Positions 48,635-61,330 of a stretch of DNA of 64,000 nucleotides are shown here, piece by piece. This DNA comes from Hyalella azteca. Taxonomy: Eukaryota; Arthropoda; Malacostraca; Amphipoda; Hyalellidae. Below the pieces are notes generated by a model. The model searched no databases. It saw nothing but the letters and a program-made list of their open reading frames with translations, and was not told where the DNA came from. Numbering within the stretch: the stretch's first letter is position 1; each line of letters starts with the position of its first letter. Made by a program: the position numbers and the translations under genes. The stretch lies in the NCBI RefSeq assembly GCF_000764305.2, contig NW_025933399.1, forward strand, positions 389,766 to 453,765, given 5' to 3'.

Positions 48635-50840
48635 GACATTAAATTATCTTCTGAAAATTTCTGGCAGAGAGAATGTGAGCAGAATTTCTGCCACTCAAAG
48701 TCACGATAGGACGGAATTATCCTAATTGTATAACTAGATCAAGGCTGACTTTCCGAGCTTCTAGAGATGATGACTCGGCTATAATAAGGCACATGTCCGA
48801 ATTCAGGCAGAAGACGTTCCCAGATTTAAATATTGTTCGAACTTGGCAATAAAGGAGGCTCAATAAAAGGCTTTATTATCAACAGCTGCTCCATATTGGC
48901 TATTGGGTTTGAGCTATTATAATATTATAAAAAGCGCTAGACGCGCTCTAATGGATCGAACTTTAACACTTGGAAGATAGATGAATTATTTTTGTTATGG
49001 CGATTAGAGATTATTAGATTATTTCTTTCACTACGAAATATTAAGTAAATTGAACTAGTTAATTTGCCCAACTTGCTAAGGTTCTCAATAATCTCAAATA
49101 CAATCGTCAACAAATTGTTAGTTTCAACAAATAATGACTTTCGAGTTAAGTGCTTCCCGAAAAATGATTCATTTAAAAACTGACGCAAAGAATTGCAGGC
49201 AGAAATTTGAAAAGTTAAATAGGCGCGAAGAAGTTTGAGTTTCCACAGAGTTCTAACTTCTGCTTGAACAAACGAGTTTTATTTCTTTTGTATGTCGGAC
49301 TGGGAAAAAATCCTGCCAAATGGGCTGAAGTTTAATCACCTAAGAACAATCGTTCACTGGAAATAAGTTCAGGTCAAATATTCCCGCTTGCATACAAATA
49401 AGTTGGAAGAAGTATAGTGTCGGTGTATAGTAAACAACATGTTATTGAATCTGAATTATAACTAGAGCGTATTAAATGCCAGCTGTCCAAAGGAATACAT
49501 CAATACATGCATTTGTCATACAATAGAAAATACTGGAAGCATGACAACATAACACATTACATTGTTATCGCCGGCAGCCGATAGCCAACAAAAGGTCAAC
49601 TATCTCAATACCACAACTTAACTCGTTAAATTGATTTTGCCTGCTGTTGATGGTAGAGCAAAAACCCTAATTTAGAAACACAACATAACGCTGATATCGA
49701 CGCGTTCATCTTCCAAATGCGTTGCAGCGTCAGGCTTGACTTCATGCCAGGGGCGCCGTTACCGTCGAGACGACATCCGCCTTCTTACTTTGCGGAGGCC
49801 GTCGGCTGACGCTCAGCGTCTTCCGCACAGGAGACTTTATCGCTGGTTGAGGCATTCTAGTCTTTTTGCCACGTGATCTTTTCAAGGATGTTTATCTTTC
49901 ACACACGTTTTCGCTGCCTCAAAAACTATGTTTGAGAATGGTATTATCGTCTACCGAGCAGTCATTAAAAATTATGTTCAGAGTAAGAGTTTGATACTAG
50001 TTTCAAGGTGGTGTCGGAATTCAATATCAAATTTGACCTAATACATCTTTAAATTCGAGATCAAGACGTCGAAATCGGTTCTAAAAAATTGACACGAATT
50101 AAATAATTGCATATATTAACTGTTGTATAAAAGATTTCGTTTATTTTTAATCTTCTCTAAGGGATAATAGTGCATAATATTGAAGAATTCGAAACACAGC
50201 TTCGTGTTATCTAGTGCCCATTATTGGGAAGCGCTTGCGGTGTTGCATGTTGCACGCTTAGGAAGAACTCAGCTTTTATGCTATTTTAGTTTAGTGTACG
50301 AAACTAAACGACATTTAAAGGTAGCAAGCACATTTGGAGCTCTGCCGCTGTCAGATAGTTTATGCGAGTACTTACGTTCTGATTTATTTTAGGCTGACGG
50401 TGCATCACTATTAGCACTCCATGTTGAAGAAATATAGCGAGACCCGTACCTTCCAATCTTTACTGCTCCGTTCACCACTTCATGGCTGTTTGGCTCTTCA
50501 CTAATGCTCGTGACCTTATTATAGCACGTGGTATCGATGTATTTTATAGCCACTATAACGGGGGGTTGAGGTAAATGGTGATGGAATAGAGATCAGAGCA
50601 CAGCAGAAATTGAAGATCTTCCCTATAGTTAGCTTAACGAACAAATTTGGTCGTCAAATGTGGACCTGCTAAGTGGCCAATTCCCTTTGTGTTCAACGTT
50701 TCTCGCGACTTTCAAAGTGTAATTCTGGCACCTTCAGGTCGCGTGAGATGGATCGAGCCACTTTAGCACAATGGACTCAGGGCTTAATCGCTGTCTGGGA
50801 TATTTCTGTCATTTAATAAAACTGAATTTCATTTACTCTC
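48635..50840. other. Non-coding, nothing recognised
   Basis: A GC-rich patch at 49680-49840 (many GCGTC/GACGC words) lacks a convincing frame. The rest is AT-rich. Confidence 0.5.
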
Positions 50841-51135
50841 AAAAATGTTCTCTGTCTCCGTCTAATTGCACAGCTATCGTAGCGAGCAAAATTGCACTTC
50901 ATTTTGAAAAAACAATGTTCTTTGTCTCTTTCTAACAGCATAACTATCCTAAGAATTTAAAAGCAAAGAAAAGTCCACAAAAATTCATATCTTTATAGAA
51001 AACGTTTTCTATATAGATATAAATATTTGTGGACTTTTCTTTGCTTTTAAATTCTAAGTTAATTTGCGATTTAAGCAAACAAGTGATATAAATTCATAAC
51101 TATCCTCGCGCGTAAAATTGTACTTCTTGAAAAGC
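50841..51135 (+). repeat. Diverged tandem duplication split by the palindromic insertion
   Basis: Unit 1 is about 50845-50910. Unit 2 is 50915-50950 continuing at 51107-51130. They share ATGTTCT.TGTCTC, CTATC.T, AAAATTG.ACTTC and TTGAAAA. The join of unit 2 is continuous only when 50951-51106 is removed. Confidence 0.8.
50951..51094. mobile_element. 144 bp insertion with a long palindrome, flanked by 12-bp direct repeats
   Basis: CATAACTATCCT occurs at 50939-50950 and 51095-51106. Bases 50949-51058 form a 110 bp palindrome centred between 51003 and 51004 with only four mismatched pairs (50951, 50982, 50986 and 50993 against their partners) and no spacer. A 36-base non-palindromic tail follows. 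It could be a fold-back element or a template-switch product. No coding capacity. Confidence 0.85.
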
Positions 51136-52497
51136 ACGTTCTGACCTGACATTAAATGTACGAATGCTCATCGGTCGCAACTTAACGAGCGCTATTCAGC
51201 ATAACGGAGGCTTGTTCAGGTCATGCAACTTTGGCGCAACAATCACGACAACCTCCTCACGGTTTTACAATTTGAGCATAGCCGTAATAGAAGTTTTTAT
51301 TAAAAGAAAACTCAAAGAATCAAATAGACTATATGAGAAAATTTTTATTTTAAAAGTGGATATATTATAAAATGTGTATTTGAGCAAGCATTTGAGCACC
51401 CCTAACTTAAAACTACAATTACTCATCTGGTTATGAACATATATGAGTGAAAATAATTTCGGTACTCGAACTTTTATTGTGTGATCGTTAAGGTAAGGAT
51501 GACTAAGTTTGAGATCTGTTTCTTTTTAATCATGTTTATCAAAATGTTAGTCATATCTTGAAATTTATTATTAAAAAAGTGAAAGCTCATCATAACAACC
51601 ACATTAGCGAAATTTCAGAGCCGTTATTGCTTTCATTTGTGTTATGTAAATACGTCAAAAAACTAATTGTAGAAAAGCGTCAAAAATTAATTGTTAATTT
51701 GTCAAAAATCAGATTGAATGCCCCCCACCCCCCCAAAAAATTCGGAATTTATAATGCTGTTACTTTGAGTCTTTGAATGATGAAGGACTGAAATATTAAT
51801 TCTAAACTGTTCGGAAAAAATTCATGTTCCTTACTGGAGAAAATGTCTGAATTATCATGGAAACAGTAATTAATGTTGTTCCTCAACACATACATTACTG
51901 TATCGCTTTCACTAGCAAATAATCCACCAGCAATTTTCCTTTTTCCTCCTTTTGCGCTGAATTTTTTAGTATTGCAGCGAAAACTTTGGACAGGGCAGAA
52001 ATTTCTTGAGCTGGTCCGTGAACAAAAGTATTGAGGCATTTTTCAAGAATTTTTTGTCTGTAGATCGAGAAGGTAATGGCAAAACTCTCGAATAACTTTT
52101 GTCTGAATATATTGGTACCGTGCGCTGTTCTGAAAGAAACTTACCTCGAAAGAAAAAAGTGGATCGTGGGTCTACTTAATTGAAATTTTTTATTTTATAA
52201 CAACTGCAGTGAGTTAAACTAAATTTAGCTGTTGGACATGGATAAGATATTGACAATCCCATGAATAGACAATGAAGGAGCCATCGCTTTAATTTAAAGG
52301 AAATGATAGAAATCCAACGAACAGGGGACGTGATTTGACGTTTATGATGCCCGTAAACTGAAATTAATGGCCTGCAATTGATGCGATGCAGACAAACTTA
52401 AATCTTCTGGAACGAGCTGAAAGTTCCCCCAAAAATGAACGAAACGATCACTAAACATTTCTGACTACCGCAGAAATAAACGTAATCAATAAAAGTT
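51136..52497. other. Non-coding, nothing recognised
   Basis: AT-rich. A C-run at 51721-51735 and frames below 100 codons without domain content. Confidence 0.5.
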
Positions 52498-52498
52498 N

Positions 52499-52695
52499 TG
52501 CGGTCGTCGCTGTTCATCGCTACCTAATATATGCGGTCGTCGCTGTTCATCGCTACCTAATATATGCGGTCGTCGATGTTCATCAGTACCTAATATATGC
52601 GGTCGTCGCTGTTCATCGCTACCCAATATATGCGGTCGTCGCTGTTCATTGCTACCTAATATATGTGGGCTACACTGTCCATCGCTAACTAATAT
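52499..52695 (+). repeat. 33 bp minisatellite, about six copies
   Basis: Unit TGCGGTCGTCGCTGTTCATC followed by GCTACCTAATATA. The last unit is diverged. A single N at 52498 abuts the array. Confidence 0.94.
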
Positions 52696-55600
52696 ACACT
52701 AAACATGTCCACCTACGAGGTGGTTCCGAACTACCGAACTTGTTTCTTTTCTTTGTCGTCTCTGACCATCAAGATCGAACTGTGTATTTCGGCGATCCTG
52801 CGACTGATATAGTCACATTATAGTCATAGATTATAGGCATTCGCAGTCGTCGACCGAAGTAGTTTTCATATATATATTTTTTGTCTGTAGAAACTAGTGA
52901 CGACAATGTAATGATAGAATACAGCTCAATATTTTCTATTGGCTGAATATATTTCAGATTTTTAGTCAAAAAATGAATTACTTTCTCAAAAAATTTCAAA
53001 AAAATCCTGCGGTTTTATCAAGCTTGCCTTGTTACATGACTCGTCCCAATTTCTCGTTCGTTAGTTTGAAAAATTTCACCGTGTTTATTTTTCTCTGACA
53101 ATTCCGGCTTGTCAAAATTTGTAAATTTGTTTCGACAGTTTGTAGTGGAGTCATGAATTTCAACCTAATTTTTATTGATTTGAATTTGCTGCAGAGTTCA
53201 CGAATTTACACAAAACTTTAACAAATTTACAATATGTTTCGAAGTCGGATTTGGTTAAATTCTACAAAGTCGGGCATCCAGTCGAATATGCTAAACTATA
53301 CGATTACAGTTTTACAGTTTCTGGATTTCATTTAGGGTTCAATTTTCGATCATACATAGCTTGCTTTTAAATATGTTTTATCAACATACGTAGATCAAGG
53401 TTTTGCCTTACCTATTGGTTTCCATAATTTCTTCATTAACACAAATTTAATTTCAAACTATTTACTCACACTCTCCTTAAAATCAAAATTTTGTTTAATT
53501 TTTTCTAATATATATAAATGGTAGGTTTAGATGAGTCCTGTTATTGGAGGAGGATCGTCTCCGTAGACTTTCATCAGTCGGAGGCTCTGTAAGGCTCGCC
53601 GGATTACGAGATCACGGCCTGCACTGTAGCTGCCGATGCTGTGGCCCACGCCCGATCGGTACCTTGAACTTCTATGTTCTTACTTTTGATTTGCTGTCTG
53701 TGTCAGTCTAATACTTAATTGTCGTGATTCAGGGTTCTCTCTCAGGATAATTTTTTGTGTGAGGACTAGTCGTTTGACTGTGATTTCAAGTCTACGAACT
53801 CCTTCAATTTCGTTGTCAGTTTTCAGTTTGTTAGACATTTTCCGTCTCACGTTCATCGTTTCAAACATAAATCTCGCTATTTTACCTGCATAATTTTCAT
53901 TTGAGCAAAGAAAAATTGAGCTTCTTGAGTTGTTTTATTAATGAAGTTATATGCTACAATCTATGAGAAGATTCTTATGTCGTAAGTTCATTAGTTTTAT
54001 TCAAAATATTTTTGATCAATCTATTCAATGCAATAATTGACTTTTCAGTCAGTTGCCTTTGCAATACACTGACTGATTCATTCATTTCATTGCGTTCGGT
54101 GCATAAGCTAATTTATTTTTCCCTTCCGAATGTTCCACTTTCCCTTTAATTTTTAAAATTCATCGCATAAGTTCTTAGTTTATTCTATCCCTTAGATTGA
54201 TGATAATATGTCATTTTCATATACACAACGATTTAGATATATAGCGAAGTTTTGTTTTTACATATTCTCGTCTTCTAATGTTACATTGTAATGTATGGTT
54301 ACATTGTAATGCATTGTTACATCTTGTTTTTTTCTTTTTGTTTCTTTAATCTTGGCCCATCTTATTCCCCTCATCTGTGTATATGATGAGTTTAATTCCT
54401 TTATTCTATCCCCGAATTTCATCCGTAAGTTCATCCCTGTGCGCCATCATTGCATTGTGCCGCCATCTCACGTCAATATGAGGCGGTATGTCGAATGCTA
54501 ATGGTGTTGCCGGCCGCATGCTGCAGCCCAAGGTAATTACGTCGGGCAGAATGCACAGCATCTCTGACGAGGTAATTCAGAAGAGGTTTATGGACTGCAC
54601 TAAAATTATATAAGAAAACTTGCAGATACTAAACATGGGACACGCAGGCATGGATGAGCCAACCCGGGAGTGACATTCAAGTGATGCTCGTTCTGAGGTT
54701 AATAGATGTGGCTCAAATACTTTTTTGCTGATGAGTTGCAGCCGGTGAGCCATAGACATGATTATTTGAAATTTTCAAGTTTTGAGAGAGCTTTTAAGAA
54801 TTAAAGTTAAGATAAATTCAAGAAGATCGGCCGAAACAAAGTGTGGGTTTCGAACCTATGATAACAACTCTACGGAATTTGAAACCAGCATTCAATTTAC
54901 TCCCCACGATACATTATATGCTTTGACAGGCCAAGGTCTTCACCCATGCCATACGCAAAGTTCCTGATAAAAATGCATGGGCGAGCGAATGTTCGGTGCT
55001 GGCGGGAATTCTCGGCCGGGGCAGTTATTATTTTTCTTTATTGCCGCACCTCGAGGCTGCTTCAACCAGCTTGTCGGTAATGAGAAACTTGTTGAAAATA
55101 TACATGACTTCTGTTTCCCTGCCCCACTTCGGTGAGTGGTTCTTATAGAGTGTCTGTTTGTACTACGTCCTGGCACACGATGGTTCATCGGGCGATGGAT
55201 GAAAACGGAGGATGGTGATGATGATGTCGTGAAACTGTTGGTATGTCTGTCGTTTAGCAAAATATTTAAATAAGAGATTAGCATATTATTTTGTGTATTT
55301 GATGTAAAAATATGACGTAGTCTAAGACGAAATGTGTAATTTATCCGTCGCTCAGTCTCGCAGTAAATAATATTCGCAAATGGAGTTCTGTGCTTCTGTA
55401 TTTTCGCACTCAGATTTGTGTATTAGCTCTGTGTGAGCTGATGTGCTGTGTTAGCTGTGTATGATGAGTAATAAGATTTTGATGTGTTAGTCCATACAGT
55501 ACAATAGAGTGATGATTAGCTGGGATCATTCTCAATTTGCCGACATTATCATTCATCCCTAACAAACACCTAGAACATATTATATGTATTTAAAGCTTCT

Positions 55601-58600
55601 CTAATGATTGTACCCTGAATCTGAAACCCTGAAACCCCTAATGATTGTACCCTGAAATAATGAAGAGCGAAATCCGCGCATTATAAATAATCCTTCATTA
55701 AAAATACAAATGGCATGAATGAATAATATTGCTCTCAAATTTAGAAATTATAACCTCTAGTAATGATAATGTCAATTCAATAAAATATAAACAAGTACTG
55801 CTCAAAGTCGAGAGTTGATTCTTTGCAATGATTATAATTAAAAACGATGTATGCCTTCATGTGAGGAGGGAAAAATGTGAAAAATTAAATTTCTTCTCTT
55901 TATTACTTCCTACATCTATTCTGTGTTATTTTTACCTTTAAATGAACCAAGGCAAGTGTAATGATTATAATTTTTATAATTTGTTTTATAATTTGTTGTT
56001 TGCAATGAAAATGTTTTCATTGCATAGGAGATGAGTCTTCAGCAATGATATTGGTTGTACAATTTATTTTAGATTGATTAAGTAATACACGCGCTCGATG
56101 CGTGCTTTATTCAGGTCTTTAATTACCTCTAGTGTGCAATCTCGAACATTTACTTTCGTGTTCTTACAAATTATAATTTTCTAACCTAATATTGAGTTAT
56201 GTATCAATAATTAAGCTTTAAAATACTCTCTATTCTTTTGCATCAGGACTGTTTTTTTTCTTGATAGGGAAATTTTTATCCATATTATCCTTGTAAAACA
56301 AACGGTCTTTGAAGATCGTTTGGTACAACATTAAATATGCTCGCAGTATTCATCAACTAGTTTGAAGTCACCGAAGCAAATCAAACCCAATAACAAACTT
56401 AACTCGTTGAAAACATTAATATATATCTTGATATTTTTTTTTTATAAATGATTTTTTCGTTATAGTAAATATGTTTCTATCATGAGCGGCTGTAGTTCCG
56501 CTCTGCGGAAACCGCAGAAAAACAGAAGCCGATCGCAGGAACATTTCATCAGCACACCGCGTCCTCCAATATATTTCTTGTGTGTGTTTGGGCTTAGAAA
56601 GAGAGACTAATTATGGCTCGTATGTCATAGGCTCGTCGGGAGGAAATTGAAAAATATTAGGACTGCATTTATTTGATGGCTTTTCAGTCACCGTGAAATA
56701 TACAGCGCTGAGAAATTTTCCGTGAGCCATAAATGGATTTTTATTAGGTTTGTTTTGTTAAAAAATAAATATGATTAGTGAAACCTGAAAAAATCTAATC
56801 CCGTAGTTATATTGCTCTGAATAATTAAATCTCTCTAACGATCGACTACCATTGCTGATTTATTTGGATCTGTTCTTGTTTCTATCATTTGAAATTTTGA
56901 AAAAAAACTTATATTCATTTCCACAAAACTTTCTTCCGATATGTCTCGTAAGGCGATCGAAAAATATAAATGAATGAAAGCGCAGAGAATTGAAAAAATT
57001 GCGACCCGTGCAAAGTTAGAGTTAATTTATTGCTTGGAACTTTGAATAAGCAATTTTTTCCATCGCTCGAGATAAATATTTTACATTTATATTAGAAATT
57101 TTAGTACTAATGACAGAATTTTAATGACAAAAAGCAAACATTCGCAAAAAAATCTTCGTAACATTAGAGCTTAATATTGGCCAGTAATAGACGATGCCAT
57201 TTCACTCGAAACGTTCCAAGTTGTTCAGAAATATACACAACATTTATATGCATATATGTGAATAAATGTGGCACAAAAAATGAGCTTTACTTTAACACGT
57301 GGGCACTCTTGCAAAGGCTCTAGGCCTTGGTTTTCTTTCTGTTTGAGTTTGGATGAACGTGTTTTCGCTGATGAAATTACCCGAAAGTTGCCAAGTTACT
57401 TCTAACTTCCCACGTTAAGTCTAATCTTTGGGTAATAATCTAAGTTACACCCCTGGTTGCCTTGGAATTAAGATTTGAGAATAAATTGCGAAGCTTATGT
57501 GAAAATTTACCAAGCAACATGAAGTTTCAATCCGCAGCATTTTTAAATTTTCACAGATGTCTTACTATAACAAAGTCACGATTTTTTCTCACGTGGCTAC
57601 AGACAGGTTGGAGATGAAGAGTTTTGTCGCTGATTTACTGACCTAATTGGTTGGATATCTAACTCTGTGATCAAAGTATTGATAGCCGGAGGTTTCCGGC
57701 AAAAGTTTTAATTAGCACAGCTTCTTTGATCATCCGTACAGGCCGGGCAAATTGTGAGGGAATAAACTGTCGTAAGTTTGTAGCATTCTTTTCAATAAAC
57801 CTAGAGCCTAGTTGATACGGACAGCGACACGTCGAATTATTTTTCAACCCTGAAGTTAATTTCTGGAGAAAATTTAAGTTTCGCGACCGTACTGTTGTAT
57901 TTTGTTTCTTCGCATTCTTCAAATGCATGTAAGCTTGTCAAATGCACACCTAATGTAAACTAAATATTGTTATTGCAGACTTGGCCGATTTTATTTATAT
58001 TTATCTGAGCATAAATAAATAACTGTTATCGCATGTCAGTCGGGTAGTCATTCACGATGACCGTAGGTCTACCACAGTCGACTGAAAGCTTTAATTAAAT
58101 AGATAACACGCCTCTAAAGGCTCGAGTCGGCCACCCTGACGACAACGTCTCGTGAGGCCTCGTCCAGCGATGCTCACAGGTTTGGTTCATGGGACTAGAT
58201 GGACAATATAGGAAGAATTATAAAAATTACTCTGATTTTGAAATAGATTCAGTAACTTCAGAAAAATCGTAACCTGCAAACAAGTATTATAGTGCGTATT
58301 AGTTATTATAACATTTTTATTATTATTTTATTTTACATTAAAATCGCCATTCTATCCCTAATTTCCATATTAATAAATTAGGACGAATTAGAATATTTTT
58401 TTTAACATTTTAAAGAGATATAAAAGTTGAAAAATAATCATGTACGGTGTTTAAAAGAATTGTTTTTGGTTCTGCATCTATTCATATGGCCAGAGTTAAA
58501 TTCACCAGACAACTTGATTGGTCCGGTGGAAGTGATAGTATATTTAGTATTGCCGAGCAGCAACTCGTGTTTTTAATTTAAATTGAAATATATTCAGTTT

Positions 58601-59499
58601 CATAATTCATCACGCCTTAAAATTATTGACGACAAAGGTTCAGGAATGAATTAATTTCTCACGAAGTTGAAAAAAACGTAATAAAATAAATGAATTATGA
58701 GCATTAAAAAATGAAAATTTTCTATAGCGTGTTGATAAATTTCCGAAAAATGTTTTGAATTCTGATATTTTTTCCATTTATTAGTTCTGAAAGACTATCA
58801 AAGCTTGCCGAAATGAAAACGATTGCCGACGGAAATTAAATGAGAGAACGGAGTTTTCTGGAAATTCAGTTATTCTCATCATTATAAGTTTACTATTTAT
58901 TTGTTGGTCTCATCACATTAATTTTTACTATTTCTTTGTGGTCTCATCATAATAATTTATTTATTATATATTATAATTTTAATTTATTTATAAATATATT
59001 ATTTATACTACTTATTTGGAGTCCTAACATATTAATTTCACCCGTTTTCTAGGAGTTGTTCTTGCTTTGCTTAAAACTCAATGCACTCATGGCAACAAGT
59101 TAACAAAACACAACTGTCGTCTCAGGAAAGCAGAAAGCACAAGCAATGTCACAGAGAAAGCAACGCGCACTCTGGTGGCTTCTAGTCTGATAGATTTAAT
59201 TAAGTAATTCCCGTACAAGACATGACTGAGGGAATAACCTAGTGTTAGCGGCAAGAAGAAGTGAGGTTGTCATAGTTCATGACAACATTTTTTTATTTTT
59301 CATTGTGGGATGCTTGCTTCTATAAATAGTATGTGACAATTATTACAGCATGCTTGTCACCGTAAACATTATGCGCATGGAAATAGACCAAGTCAGGCTC
59401 CTGCATATGATGCGCTTTCTCATGCCAATATTCTCGGCATGAAATATTCTTGTGAACAAACGGGAATGAATCACAGTAGCAACGTACTTTTAGCTTTAA
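52696..59499. other. Long stretch without a supported gene
   Basis: A GC-rich patch at 53530-53665 and a 43-codon frame at about 54488-54619 are exon-like in composition but match nothing I know. A short duplication (CTAATGATTGTACCCTGAA) lies at 55600-55655. Other frames of 60-114 codons lack domains. Confidence 0.45.
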
Positions 59500-60006
59500 A
59501 TTTTAAGCGTGATATTGCATACTCAGAAATCCATAAAATTAAGCGTGATATTGTGTACACAAAAATACATAAAATTAATCGTGATATTACATACGGAGAA
59601 ATACATAAAATTAAGCGTTATATTACATACGCAGAAATACATAAAATTAAGCGAGATATTGCATACACAGATATACATAAAATTAAGCGTTATATTACAA
59701 ACGCAGAAATACATAAAATTAAGCGAGATATTGCATACACAGAAATACATAAAATTAAGCGAGATATTGCATACAGAGAAATACATAAAATTAGGCGTTA
59801 TATTACATACGCAGAAATACATAAAATTAAGCGAGATATTGCATACAGAGAAATACATAAAATTAAGCGTTGTATTACATACGCAGAAATACATAAAATC
59901 AAGCGAGATATTGCATACACAGATATGCATAAAATTAAGCGTTGTATTACATACGCAGAAATACATAAAATTAAGCGAGATATTGCATACACAGAAATGC
60001 ATAAAT
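59500..60006 (+). repeat. 36 bp minisatellite, about 14 copies
   Basis: Unit ATTAAGCGAGATATTGCATA followed by CACAGAAATACATAAA. Two alternating unit types are visible: GCGAGATATTGCATACA and GCGTTATATTACATACG. The 36 bp period keeps three frames open for 180-190 codons (for example 59439-60011 as a 12-residue repeat KRDIAYTEIHKI). I regard these as artefacts because three frames on two strands are open equally. Confidence 0.95.
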
Positions 60007-60570
60007 GCTAGTATGCGCCACAAGGTTATATCTCCAGTCGAAGTAGGGTTCCCTGAACAGCACAATTAACATTTATAATTAAGAGATTTGTTTTGAGGCC
60101 TATTGCGAAGGTTGTTTGCATGGATTATAAACATGAATGAAATTTGAGTTGAATTTTTTCTTTTTCAAGTTAATCAAGCAGTCGTCGGTGCGATGACATA
60201 ATGACTTTTATTCTCAGACGGAACTAATGAGGTTCAAAGTTAAGCCTTTGAAGAGAATCAACAAGAAGCAAGTAATTAAAGTGAGAAGTAATTTCAAGGT
60301 TAGAAAATTCCTGCCCTGAACGCTGATTAATTAATGGCGCAAGAAGAAGTCATGAACATGAAAGAACTGATCCAGCATCGTTCCGACTGACAGGGCAATG
60401 TAATCTGTTCAATTATCTGTTCCTGAGAAATCTTGAAGAAAATGCCGACTAATTCTAACAGATACAACAAATTAATGGCTAGTATATCAAACATCGTCTA
60501 ATGAAAAAAAGTAAATCAGAAAATATTGATTAAATTATTTGAAAATCAAGTGACATTTTGCGAGAACTGT
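60007..60570. other. Spacer between two minisatellites, no gene seen
   Basis: AT-rich, no frame or RNA feature that I can support. Confidence 0.5.
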
Positions 60571-61330
60571 GTCACTTTGGCACAAGACGCGCAATCTTGT
60601 CACTCTGGCACATGACACGCAATCTTGTCACTCTGGCACATGACACGCAAACTTGTTACTACACGCAATCTTGTCACTCTGGCACGTGACACGGAATCCT
60701 GTCACTCTGGCACGTGACACGCAATCCTGTCACTCTGGCACATGACACGCAATCTTATCACTCTGGCACATGACTCGCAACCTTGTCACTCTGGCACATG
60801 ACACGCAATCTTGTCACTCTGGCACATGACATGCAATCTTGTCACTCTGGCACATGACATGCAATCTTGTCACTCTGGCACGTGACACGCAATCTTGTCA
60901 CTCTGGCACATGACTTGCAATCTTGTCACTCTGGCACACGACTCGCTATCTTGTCACTCTGGCACATGACGCGCAATCTTGTCACTCTTGCACATGACTT
61001 GCAATCTTGTCACTCTGGCACACGACTCGCAATCTTGTCACTCTGGCACACGACTCGCTATCTTGTCACTCTGGCACATGACACGCAATCTTGTCACTCT
61101 GGCACACGACACGCAATCTTGTCACTCTGGCACGTGACACGCAATCCTGTCACTCTGGCACATGACTCGCTATCTTGTCACTCTGGCACGTGACATGCTA
61201 TCTTGTCACTCTGGCATACGACTCGCATTCTTGTCACTCTGGCACACGACACGCAATCTTGTCACTCTGGCACACGACACGCAATCTTGTCACTCTGGCA
61301 CACGACGCTCAATATACTGGCACGCGACGA
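60571..61330 (+). repeat. 28 bp minisatellite, about 27 copies
   Basis: Unit TTGTCACTCTGGCACATGAC followed by ACGCAATC. One unit near 60650-60670 is truncated (TTGTTACT then ACACGCAATC). Unit subtypes (CACGTGACAC, CACATGACTT, CACACGACTC) recur in short ordered runs. Frames of 70-108 codons through it are repeat shadows. Confidence 0.96.

Noticed and set aside
53528..53580. GATGAGTCC, like part of a hammerhead ribozyme
   Set aside because: The full CTGATGA and GAAAC core elements and the third stem are missing.
54488..54619. 43-codon exon-like frame
   Set aside because: No known domain, no convincing acceptor, too short to support.
59439..60011. 190-codon frame with a 12-residue repeat
   Set aside because: Three frames on two strands are equally open because of the 36 bp period, so the opening carries no coding signal.
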